64,000 nt of DNA, from the NCBI GenBank assembly GCA_016209015.1, contig JACQWY010000022.1:310001-374000 (forward strand), read 5' to 3'. The DNA comes from Gammaproteobacteria bacterium. GTDB taxonomy: Bacteria > Pseudomonadota > Gammaproteobacteria > Ga0077536. The first letter of the stretch is position 1. Every line of letters begins with the position of its first letter. Under the pieces are notes generated by a model that had not been told where the DNA came from, did no database searches, and saw nothing but the letters and a program-made list of their open reading frames with translations. This document shows, piece by piece, positions 54,976-62,651 of this stretch. The translations under genes and the position numbers were made by a program.

Positions 54976-57126
54976 TCAACGGTAATGCAGGATGCGGTAT
55001 TTGTCGAAGCTCATGCTGCGGCCCGGCGGAATGACCACCGTCGTCATGGGGTCACGGATGATCGCCGGGCCCTCGACGACGTTGCCGGCCTCGAGCTCCA
55101 CCATCTCGTAGACCGAGAACGGCGTCCACTGCCCGCCGTGATAGACGTTGCGCGATTCGACATAGGCCTTGTCGGAAGGCTTCGCCCCGGCGAGCGGGTG
55201 CGCGGCGAGCATCGGCTGGGGCTTCGGCGCGATCGCTTCGAGATACACGGCCGTCAGCGAATAGCCCGCGTCCGGGAAGCGCGCACCTTCGGGGTAGACT
55301 TTCGTGTACATCGTCTCGAAGGCCTCGATCAGACGCTCGACGTCCTTCTCGTCCGCCATGTGGCCGTCGGCGAGGCGCGTGTCGAAGCTCTCGAGCTGGC
55401 CGATGTAGCGCGCGGCGATGCCGTAGCGGAACGTGACCTGCTTCGGATCCGCACCTTCGCGTTCCATCTCGAAGCGCGCCTCGTCCTCGAGCTCGCGCCA
55501 GGCGTTGCGGATCTGCTGCGCGACTTTCGCCTTGCCGGCGGCGTCGAGCGCATTCGGGACGAGGACGCGCAGGCCGCGATCGTAGCGGTGCATGTATTCC
55601 GCGCAGGCCGCGCCGAACGCCGAGAAGCCCGCGGCCCAGGGCAGGGTGATGACGTCCTGGAAGTCGATGCCGTTCGCGAAGCCGTGCATGTGCACCGGGC
55701 CCGCGCCGCCGTAGTAGAGCAGCGTGAAATCGTGGGTGTCGTAGCCCTTCGCGGCGATCATCGTGCGCAGGAGATCGTTCATCTGCGTGTTCACGATGTC
55801 GAGCACGCCGGCGCCGGCTTCGTACACGGTGAGTCCGAGCGGCTTCGCGACGGCCTCTTCCAGTGCGGCGAGCGCGGCTTCGCGGTTCAGCTTCACCTGG
55901 CCGCCGAGGAAGTAATCGGGATCGACGTAGCCGAGCGCGACGTTGATGTCGGTCACCGTCAGGCGATCGAAGTTCAGGCACACGCCCACCTTCGCGCCCG
56001 CGCTGTCGGGACCGACGTGCAGGCGCTTGTATTCGTCGACCCACACGACCGAGCCCGCGCCGCTGCCGACGGAATCGAGCTCGACCATCGGCAAGGCCAG
56101 ACGATGGCCGGCGATGTCCGCGCTCTTCGTGATGCCGATGCGGCCGTCGACGAGGAGGCCGACGTCGAAGCTCGTGCCGCCCATGTCCGCGGTCACGACG
56201 TTCTCGAGTCCCAGTTGCTCGCCGATGAACTGCGCGCCGATGAGGCCGCCGATCGGGCCCGAGATCATCGTTTCATAGAGACGTGGATACTCCATGTTCA
56301 CGGCGCCGCCGTAGGAGAGCAGCGTCAGCAGCCGCCCGCGATAGCCGTAGGCCTGCGCCTGCTTCTCGACCGCGAGCAGCGAATCGCGCACGAGCTCGGC
56401 CGCGAAGCACTGGAACAAGAGACTCTTCAGGCGATTGTTCTCCTTCGCGACGGGCGCGACGTCCGCCGAGCAGACGACCGGCACGTCGATGCCGCGCGAC
56501 TTCATCACGGATTCGACGATTTCCTTCGCGCGATGCTCGTGGCGCGGATCGACGAAGGAGTAGAGGAAGAGGATGCCGATGACTTCGACGTCCTTGTCGA
56601 GCATCTTCAGCGTCGCCTCGCGCACCTGGCGCTCGTTCACGGCGATCATCTCCGTGCCCGGCGCGAGATGGATGTTGCCGTGATAGCAGCCGCCGCTCAT
56701 GCGCTCGCTGACGCCGAAGACGAGCTTCGGATCGACGAGCGGGCGCGTGTGGCGATGCAATTGCTGGTGCAGCACTTCGGCCTGGCTCTGGCCGAGATAG
56801 GTGAGCCCGCCTTCCATGACCGTGATGTCCTCGAAGCCGCGCGTGACGAGGAGCCCGACCTTGCGGCCGCGCCCGGTCAGCACGGTGTTCAGCATGCCCG
56901 TGCCGCAATAGATGTCGGCGCCGCAGCGCGCGTGCACGTCCTCGGCCGTCATGCCGATGCTCTCGGCGGCGTCCACCACGGACTCGCGGTAGCTCTGCGC
57001 CTCGTCCTCGCGGCGGCTGATGGATTTGCCGACCGTGAAGCTGCCGTCCGGCTTGACCAGGATCGCGTCGGTCATGGTGCCGCCCGCGTCGAAGGCGAGG
57101 ATGTATTGTCGATCGTCATTGCTCAT
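54976..57126 (-). CDS. Acetone carboxylase beta subunit-like (HyuA/hydantoinase A family)
   Basis: 716 residues, the size of AcxA-type beta subunits (about 717). The ASKHA nucleotide-binding fold starts MSNDDRQYILAFDAGGTMTD; a second phosphate loop is VTADMGGTSFDVGLLVDGR. YYGGAGPVHMHGFA and LPWAAGFSAFGAACAEY are typical of the HyuA/acetone carboxylase group. It would use ATP to activate ketone and bicarbonate. ATG 57126 has GGAG upstream; a longer frame to 57270 lacks family sequence. Hydantoinase or acetophenone carboxylase remain alternatives, but the small gamma-type partner favours acetone carboxylase. Confidence 0.87.
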   Translation of the reverse strand: MSNDDRQYILAFDAGGTMTDAILVKPDGSFTVGKSISRREDEAQSYRESVVDAAESIGMTAEDVHARCGADIYCGTGMLNTVLTGRGRKVGLLVTRGFEDITVMEGGLTYLGQSQAEVLHQQLHRHTRPLVDPKLVFGVSERMSGGCYHGNIHLAPGTEMIAVNERQVREATLKMLDKDVEVIGILFLYSFVDPRHEHRAKEIVESVMKSRGIDVPVVCSADVAPVAKENNRLKSLLFQCFAAELVRDSLLAVEKQAQAYGYRGRLLTLLSYGGAVNMEYPRLYETMISGPIGGLIGAQFIGEQLGLENVVTADMGGTSFDVGLLVDGRIGITKSADIAGHRLALPMVELDSVGSGAGSVVWVDEYKRLHVGPDSAGAKVGVCLNFDRLTVTDINVALGYVDPDYFLGGQVKLNREAALAALEEAVAKPLGLTVYEAGAGVLDIVNTQMNDLLRTMIAAKGYDTHDFTLLYYGGAGPVHMHGFANGIDFQDVITLPWAAGFSAFGAACAEYMHRYDRGLRVLVPNALDAAGKAKVAQQIRNAWRELEDEARFEMEREGADPKQVTFRYGIAARYIGQLESFDTRLADGHMADEKDVERLIEAFETMYTKVYPEGARFPDAGYSLTAVYLEAIAPKPQPMLAAHPLAGAKPSDKAYVESRNVYHGGQWTPFSVYEMVELEAGNVVEGPAIIRDPMTTVVIPPGRSMSFDKYRILHYR

Positions 57127-57223
57127 CGTGAACTCCGTGTGAAGCTGCGCGCCTTCGTCACGCGAGGCGCGGCTGTCGTGCGAATCCGGAATGGGCGGCG
57201 GGGCGAACCCGCCGCGCAATCGA

Positions 57224-57793
57224 TCAGTGCGCCGCCCAGCGGCGCGTGATCTCGGCGGTGTGATCCGCATACCAGGCCGGTGCTTCGTCCGGCAGCGGAC
57301 GGCCGAGCGTTTCCCGGTAGTACTTGTCGAGGTCGGGCAGCATCTCGAAGACGATCGGATAGCCCGGGGCCACGACTTCCACCGCGTGCTGGGTCGCGCA
57401 CCCGGGGCAGAAGAACTCGCGGATTTCCTGCCAGCCCGGCTCCGGACAGGCCGGTGCGGGATCGTAGACTTCGCGCATCTCGGCGAGCGTGCGGCGCGTG
57501 CGGATGCGGCAGCCGAGCTTCCAGTTCCGGCGGTAGTCGCCGAACTCGTGGCCGCAGGCGCATTTCACGACCCGGCCGCCCGTGCCCGTGCGCACGATGT
57601 AGAGCTTGTCGCCGAGCCGGAGCAGGATCGGCTCCGGCCAGATCACGCGCTCCTGGAGTGCGGCGGTGTAGTTGATGAAACGTTCGGGATCCTTGCGGCC
57701 CATCTTCAGGAGTCGCAGCACGTTGTCGTCGTCGAGCGTGCCGTCGATGAGCTGCCCGATGAGCTCCTTGCTGATTCCGGCGTCATTCGCCAT
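57224..57793 (-). CDS. Acetone carboxylase gamma subunit-like zinc protein
   Basis: 189 residues (AcxC is about 168). Cysteine pairs in CACGHEFGDYRRNWKLGC and FFCPGCATQHAVEV form the expected zinc-type site. It begins MANDAGISKELIGQLIDGTLDD. GGAG on the coding strand and a 4-nt gap after the alpha gene show translational coupling; ATG 57793 is preferred to any upstream start inside the alpha gene. Gamma subunits occur only with acetone carboxylase-type complexes, which is the main reason for assigning the operon. Confidence 0.85.
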   Translation of the reverse strand: MANDAGISKELIGQLIDGTLDDDNVLRLLKMGRKDPERFINYTAALQERVIWPEPILLRLGDKLYIVRTGTGGRVVKCACGHEFGDYRRNWKLGCRIRTRRTLAEMREVYDPAPACPEPGWQEIREFFCPGCATQHAVEVVAPGYPIVFEMLPDLDKYYRETLGRPLPDEAPAWYADHTAEITRRWAAH

Positions 57794-57797
57794 GGTC

Positions 57798-60038
57798 TTA
57801 CTCCGCGCTGAACTTGAAGGCTTCGGGGACCTGCCAGAAGTCCCGGAACTCGCGATCGAATTTCGCGAACGAGAGGCTCTGCGCGTACATCTCGCGCACC
57901 TCCGGCACGAAGTCCTGCGCCAGCACCTGCTTGCGCTCCGTGGCCCACCATTCGGCCGGATCCTGGGATTCCGCGAGACGCGCTGCGCGCAGCGCCTTGC
58001 GCTGCGCTGCCGTCGCCGCGGCATCGAGCTGCCAGGAACCGTCCGCGGCCTGCGTCGCGACGACGCCGAACATGCGATTCACGAACGCGTAGTCGGGCGT
58101 CATGCCGTCGTCGAGATCGCGGATGACGAGGAGCGGATCGCGATCGAGCGGATCGCCCCAGCCGCCGGAGGAGCCCGCGGCGTCGACGTAGAGATCGTGA
58201 TCCTTCAGCGCGAGCTCGGGGCAGTCCGTCTTCCAGATTTCGAGGTTCCTGACGGTGAGCTCGCCGGCATCGATCTGCGCGAGCAGCTCGCGCGCATCGC
58301 GCGGCGTTTCGCCCTTGGCAATGAGATCCGGCAGGTTCGTGCCGCGCGCGGAAATCATGAACGAGCCTGGTCCGGGATACGCGCCGCTCATGCCGAGGCC
58401 GGAGGACGTCGTGCAGGAGAGACCACCGTTCGGGCGCGTCAGCGCGACGTGCTTGCCGGGCTCGACGCACCAGTGCACGGCCGAGTTGCCCGGGCCGCCG
58501 CGATACTTGCCGTAGCCGAAGTAGCCGGGCAGGAGCTTGCGGCCGAGATAGAAGAGCGGCGGCACGCAGCTCTCGAATTCCTCGGCGTCACCGATCGTCG
58601 CGAGCTGCGACCACGCGGCCCACACCAGCGGCTCGCCGTCCTTGTAGCACCACGCGCCGCGGCCCGTGCCGCCGAGCCATTCGAAGTTCGTGAAGCCGTA
58701 GGTCGTGCCGTCCGTCGTCGTGCCGGCGCCCTGGAACGCACCCCAGTTGCCGTCGACCGTGAAGGCTTCTTCCAGATAGCCGCGCGCGAACGAGGCTTTC
58801 GAGATCGCGTTGAAACAGATGCTGTTCAGGCTCACGGTCTGCGCCCAGAGATTCGAGTTCGACGTGAACTCGTAGTCCGGGTTGTAGATCGAGCCCTCGG
58901 GATAATGGCGCTCGACGGCGAGCTCGATGCCGGCCGTGACCTTCGTGTTGTGGGCGAAGGAATTGATCATGCCGAGGAAGACCGCGCAGTCCACGCCACC
59001 GGGTGTCGCGTTGTAGGAGTGATAACCCCAGCGCGAGCTGCCTTCGGTGTCGAGCTTCAGGCCTTTCTCGTTCGGCTCGACGGAGGCGCGGACATGAATG
59101 AGCGTGTTCTTGTCCGCGTGCGACCAGACCTGCTGCAGGCCCTGGTATTTCACGAGCCGGAATGCGCAGCCGTTGTAGGTGCCGGGCACCATCAGGCTCT
59201 TCATGTTGTCGACGACCATGCGCCGGCTCTCCTCGATGATCTCGCGGATCGCGCGCTTGTAATAGTCGATGCCGAATTCCTGGATGAGCTTGTGGACCGC
59301 GGCGTTGATCATCGCGCAGCCCGCGAGGCGCATCTTGTCGTCGAGGATGTTCATGGTCGCGGCGCGGGTGCGGCGCTCCCAGATCGCCTTCCACCAGCTC
59401 TCCTGCTTCAACTTCCGGCCCGTGCGCATCGGCGGGCAGACGAGGCCGTCCATGAACGTGTCGACCGAGAACGTCGCCCAGGAGCCGGCGACGGGCGCGC
59501 CGTTCTCCATCAGGTGGTTGATACCGACCGCCCAGCCGACGAGCTCGTCCTTTTCGCAGATCGAGACGAAAGAATAGAAGTCGCCCGGGTGCGGCACGCC
59601 GCCGGTCTTGCCGTCCGAGACGGCGTAGACGTCGCCGTCCTCGATGCCGTCGTTCACGTCGTAATCGTGGTCCGCCATGTAGCGGATCGACACCGGGAAG
59701 ATCGCGGTGTGCGAGAGGAAGCCGAGCGAGACGGCGAGCGTGTCGCCTTCCGGTGTCGTGAGTCCCCACAGGGATTCGCCCATTTCGCGCGAGCCGGGAC
59801 TCGCGGCGACGAAGCGGGCGGATTCACGCGCCGCGAGCACCGCCGCGTGGAGCTTGTTGTAGAAGCGCTCGTATTTGATCGGATCCGCGTCGCGCAGCGA
59901 CAGCGTCGTGACGCCGCAGTAATGGCCGGTCTCCGCGGTCAGGCGATCGCGTTCGGCGAGACGTTCGCGCAGTGTGGGGGACGGGGTTCGATACGGCACG
60001 ACGGCCAGACGGCCGCGTTCGCTTAGGGCTTCCGCCAT
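57798..60038 (-). CDS. Acetone carboxylase alpha subunit-like (HyuB/hydantoinase B family)
   Basis: 746 residues (AcxB about 770). The HyuB domain is continuous, with metal-ligand-like GVPHPGDFYSFVSICEKDEL near residue 150, VGWAVGINHLMENGAPVAGSW, GYHSYNATPGGVDCAVFLG and late KTDCPELALKDHDLYVDA. It would carry the Mn-dependent carboxylation site in an alpha2beta2gamma2 complex. The gene order here is alpha, gamma, beta, whereas the characterised Xanthobacter operon reads beta, alpha, gamma. GGAGAGG precedes ATG 60038. First gene of the operon. Confidence 0.87.
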   Translation of the reverse strand: MAEALSERGRLAVVPYRTPSPTLRERLAERDRLTAETGHYCGVTTLSLRDADPIKYERFYNKLHAAVLAARESARFVAASPGSREMGESLWGLTTPEGDTLAVSLGFLSHTAIFPVSIRYMADHDYDVNDGIEDGDVYAVSDGKTGGVPHPGDFYSFVSICEKDELVGWAVGINHLMENGAPVAGSWATFSVDTFMDGLVCPPMRTGRKLKQESWWKAIWERRTRAATMNILDDKMRLAGCAMINAAVHKLIQEFGIDYYKRAIREIIEESRRMVVDNMKSLMVPGTYNGCAFRLVKYQGLQQVWSHADKNTLIHVRASVEPNEKGLKLDTEGSSRWGYHSYNATPGGVDCAVFLGMINSFAHNTKVTAGIELAVERHYPEGSIYNPDYEFTSNSNLWAQTVSLNSICFNAISKASFARGYLEEAFTVDGNWGAFQGAGTTTDGTTYGFTNFEWLGGTGRGAWCYKDGEPLVWAAWSQLATIGDAEEFESCVPPLFYLGRKLLPGYFGYGKYRGGPGNSAVHWCVEPGKHVALTRPNGGLSCTTSSGLGMSGAYPGPGSFMISARGTNLPDLIAKGETPRDARELLAQIDAGELTVRNLEIWKTDCPELALKDHDLYVDAAGSSGGWGDPLDRDPLLVIRDLDDGMTPDYAFVNRMFGVVATQAADGSWQLDAAATAAQRKALRAARLAESQDPAEWWATERKQVLAQDFVPEVREMYAQSLSFAKFDREFRDFWQVPEAFKFSAE

Positions 60039-60200
60039 GATGACCTCTCCTCAAACGTACGCCGGCGGCATCGGGACGCCGGCATGGGCTCGTACCCGCC
60101 GGAGCGCGAGGCTCCGGCGGTGCGAGGGTTTTCCATCAAGCCCTTCTGTCGAGGGCGCACTCCTGAGCTCGTGGTCCGGCAGCACCGCCAAACCACAGAA

Positions 60201-60241
60201 ATTGTCGAAAATTTATTTTTATCGTGGTAATTTTCGAAAAT
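60201..60241. promoter_or_regulatory. Tandem palindromic operators between carboxylase operon and GntR gene
   Basis: ATTTTCGAAAAT (60230-60241) is a perfect 12-bp palindrome; ATTGTCGAAAAT (60201-60212) differs at one base. They are 29 bp apart, close to three helical turns, in a notably AT-rich stretch ending 31 nt before the GntR start codon. They are probably binding sites for the adjacent regulator. Confidence 0.6.
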
Positions 60242-60272
60242 CTGGATGGACTGTACTGCGGCGTAGGGGAAG

Positions 60273-61049
60273 GTGTCAACGGTGGAAAATGCCTCTGGAA
60301 CGGGTGTGGTGAAGCGCCTGCGTGCAACGGCCGGAACGGGCGGGGAACGAGCCCCCGACAGCGAGGCGTCGGGTTCCGCGACGCTCGCCGGCGCGGTCTA
60401 TCGGCGGCTGCGCGACGACATCATCAGCGGCCGGCTCGAGCCCGGTTCCTGGCTCAAGCTCGAGGCGCTGCGTCAGCGCTACCAGATCGGGATGAGCCCG
60501 ATCCGCGAGGCGCTGTCGCGGCTGTCGTCGGATTCTTTCGTCGTCGCGAGCGAGAACCGCGGCTTCCGGGTCGCGGAGCTGTCGCGGGACGATCTCGCCG
60601 ATCTCACCGAGGCACGCGTGGTGATCGAATGCGCGGCGCTGCGCCAGGCGATCGCACAGGGCGACGAGCGCTGGGAGATGGGCATCGTCACCGCGCACTA
60701 CCGGCTGTCGAAGATCGACGCCGAGCTGAAAGAGCGTGCGGGCGAGCTCATGGACGTGTGGGAGGAGGCGAACGGGCGCTTCCACGACGCGCTCGTCGCG
60801 GCCTGCGCGTCGCGCTGGGTCCGGCACTTCCGCGGCCTGCTCTACGATCAGTCGAAGCGCTACCGTCAGTTCTCGCTCCTGCGCAGCGCCGCGCTGCGCG
60901 CCATCCAGGACGAGCACGCGCGGCTGATGGAAGCGACGCTCGCGCGCGAAGCGGACGAGGCAGCGACCCTGCTCGAGTCGCACATGCGCGCGACGGCACG
61001 CTATGTCATGAACAACATCCCCGAGCAGCCCCCGCCGCGCGAAGCCTGA
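60273..61049 (+). CDS. GntR-family transcriptional regulator (FadR/FCD subfamily)
   Basis: 258 residues from GTG 60273. A ~35-residue extension precedes the winged helix (VYRRLRDDIISGRLEPGSWL, then the recognition part YQIGMSPIREALSRLSSDSF). The helical FCD effector domain follows, with DDLADLTEARVVIECAALR and metal-binding-type positions in EANGRFHDALVAA, DEHARLMEATL and LLESHMRATARYV. It is divergent from the carboxylase-like operon and most likely controls it and itself. Known acetone carboxylases use the sigma-54 activator AcxR instead, so this wiring is different. Confidence 0.9.
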   Translation: MSTVENASGTGVVKRLRATAGTGGERAPDSEASGSATLAGAVYRRLRDDIISGRLEPGSWLKLEALRQRYQIGMSPIREALSRLSSDSFVVASENRGFRVAELSRDDLADLTEARVVIECAALRQAIAQGDERWEMGIVTAHYRLSKIDAELKERAGELMDVWEEANGRFHDALVAACASRWVRHFRGLLYDQSKRYRQFSLLRSAALRAIQDEHARLMEATLAREADEAATLLESHMRATARYVMNNIPEQPPPREA

Positions 61050-61148
61050 GACGCCACGCGCGGTCGCACCCGCATTGACCGCGCGGAGAAGGGCTTCCTA
61101 CAATCGCCCGCTCAGTCGCGAAAATAGCAGACGCAGAGGAGAGGTCAC

Positions 61149-62171
61149 GTGAAGATAGCTTTCATGCCCGATACCCATTTCGGGAAATACGATCAGGCCG
61201 AGGCGCCCGATCGCGACGCCGTTGCCGACGCCATGCAGCATTGTCTGCAGGAAGCCGAGCTCGCCGAGCGCGTCGGCTTCGACGGCGTCTGGGTGCCGGA
61301 GCGCCATCAGCGTCCCGAGACCTGGTGGCCGAACACCGTGACGCTGCTCGCCGCGATCGCCGCGCGCACGAGCCGCGTGCAGATCGCGCCGACCGTCATC
61401 CAGCCCACGTTCCACCATCCGGTCCACCTCGCCGAACAGCTCGCGAACATCGACTCGCTGTCGCGCGGCCGTCTCGTGTTCGGCGCAGGCGTCGGCTATC
61501 ACCAGGATTACTTCCGGCATTTCGGCGTGCCCTTCGAGCAGCGCGGCAAGCGCTTCGAGGAGACGCTCGAGGTGATCGAGGGCTGCTGGACGCAGGAGGA
61601 GTTCAATTACCGGGGCAGGTTCTTCCAGTACGAAGGCGTGCGCCTGTCGCCGAAGCCGTATCAGAAGCCGCGCCCGCCGATCTGGATCGGCGCGTTCGCC
61701 GACAAGGCGCTCGAGCGCGCGCTGAAATGGGACGGCTGGTGCCTGTGGTTCCCGCCGAACGTGAAGGATCTGAAGCCTCAGGTCGAAGCCATGCGCGAGA
61801 AGGCCTACAAGCTCGGCAAGAAGGACTGGACGTTCGCGATGGCGCTCGAAGGCTGGATCGGCGACGAGCCGGACATCCGCGAGAAGCACGGTCATCGCTG
61901 GGTGCGCGAGTGGAGCTTCTACGCCGAGAAGGGACTCTCCCCGGATGCCACACCCGCGAACATGCTCTCGGCGATCGAGGACATGTTCCTGTGCCTCGGC
62001 AACAAGCAGAAATGGGCGGACCGTCTCGGCGAGCTGAAGGAGCAGATCAATCCCGACTGGGTGTGCATCCGCACCCGCAATCCCGTGAACGAAGGGCATT
62101 ACTATCCCTCGTTCCAGGAGAGCCTGGAAGTCGTCGAACGTTTCGGCGAGATCCTGCCCGGCGCGCGATAG
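61149..62171 (+). CDS. LLM-class flavin-dependent oxidoreductase
   Basis: 340 residues from GTG 61149, with GGAGAGG at 61139-61145. MKIAFMPDTHFGKYDQAEA, RVGFDGVWVPERHQ, VQIAPTVIQPTFHHPVHLAEQLANID and SRGRLVFGAGVGYHQDYFRHFG follow the luciferase-like pattern. It is closest within the window to the product of 7725-8762 (same MPDTH opening and GVGYH.DYFR.FG block). It stands downstream of the GntR gene on the same strand, so a shared role with the carboxylase operon is possible. Confidence 0.88.
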   Translation: MKIAFMPDTHFGKYDQAEAPDRDAVADAMQHCLQEAELAERVGFDGVWVPERHQRPETWWPNTVTLLAAIAARTSRVQIAPTVIQPTFHHPVHLAEQLANIDSLSRGRLVFGAGVGYHQDYFRHFGVPFEQRGKRFEETLEVIEGCWTQEEFNYRGRFFQYEGVRLSPKPYQKPRPPIWIGAFADKALERALKWDGWCLWFPPNVKDLKPQVEAMREKAYKLGKKDWTFAMALEGWIGDEPDIREKHGHRWVREWSFYAEKGLSPDATPANMLSAIEDMFLCLGNKQKWADRLGELKEQINPDWVCIRTRNPVNEGHYYPSFQESLEVVERFGEILPGAR

Positions 62172-62202
62172 GCGAGGGAAGGGGGCAGATGCGGGTGGTA
62201 GA

Positions 62203-62259
62203 GGGGTCAGATGCGGGTGGGTAACTCGCGCAGCGAGTTATCCACGCGGGTCTGACCCC
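62203..62259. repeat. GGGGTCAGA hairpin, family D relative
   Basis: GGGGTCAGA and TCTGACCCC close a long imperfect stem with AACTCG/CGAGTT near the loop. The right arm recurs at 62275-62299 with few changes. Confidence 0.7.
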
Positions 62260-62352
62260 GACTTCCAGAGTGCCGAGTTATCCATGCGGGTCTGACCCCG
62301 CCTTCCAGAGCGCGAACCAAAGGGATCTTCTTTCCGACGAAGCCGTCAAAGA

Positions 62353-62386
62353 CGCGATCGATGCGCCTCCTGCATCGGCACATCGT
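62353..62386. repeat. Dispersed stem-loop repeat, family B, copy 3 (inverted)
   Basis: CGCGATCGATGCGCCTCCTG then CATCGGCACATC, the reverse complement of copies 1 and 2. Confidence 0.75.
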
Positions 62387-62400
62387 ATGAGTCCTCGGAG

Positions 62401-62427
62401 GTCCGATTAGCGCCTGCGTAATCGGAC
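62401..62427. repeat. REP-like palindrome, family C
   Basis: GTCCGATTA (62401-62409) and TAATCGGAC (62419-62427) are perfect complements around GCGCCTGCG. A related, more diverged copy in the other orientation is at about 62480-62508. Confidence 0.8.
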
Positions 62428-62560
62428 GTCAAGCTCATTCGATCACCGGATGATCACGCGCCGCCCGAGGATCTGAACGTCCGATTACGTCTTCGGCTAC
62501 GGACCTACGCGAGCTTCCAGAGTGCCTGAACGAAGAGATCGCGAACCAGACCCCCAGCCC

Positions 62561-62592
62561 CGCGATCGATGCGCCTCCTGCGTCGGCACATC
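62561..62592. repeat. Dispersed stem-loop repeat, family B, copy 4 (inverted)
   Basis: CGCGATCGATGCGCCTCCTG then CGTCGGCACATC, nearly identical to copy 1 read on the other strand. Confidence 0.75.
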
Positions 62593-62651
62593 CTCTGAGA
62601 GCTCCGGACGCGGGCACTCCACCACGGCAGAGCACCCGCGCGAGCAGCCGC

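Larger units (their letters stand above)
62172..62651. repeat. Repeat-packed gap before the RTX gene
   Basis: 480 bp without a gene. From left to right: direct repeats GGGGCAGATGCGGGTGG/GGGGTCAGATGCGGGTGG (62182, 62203); a GGGGTCAGA...TCTGACCCC hairpin (62203-62259) whose right arm is repeated 40 bp later; family B copy 3 (62353); family C palindromes (62401-62427 and about 62480-62508); family B copy 4 (62561). Confidence 0.8.
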
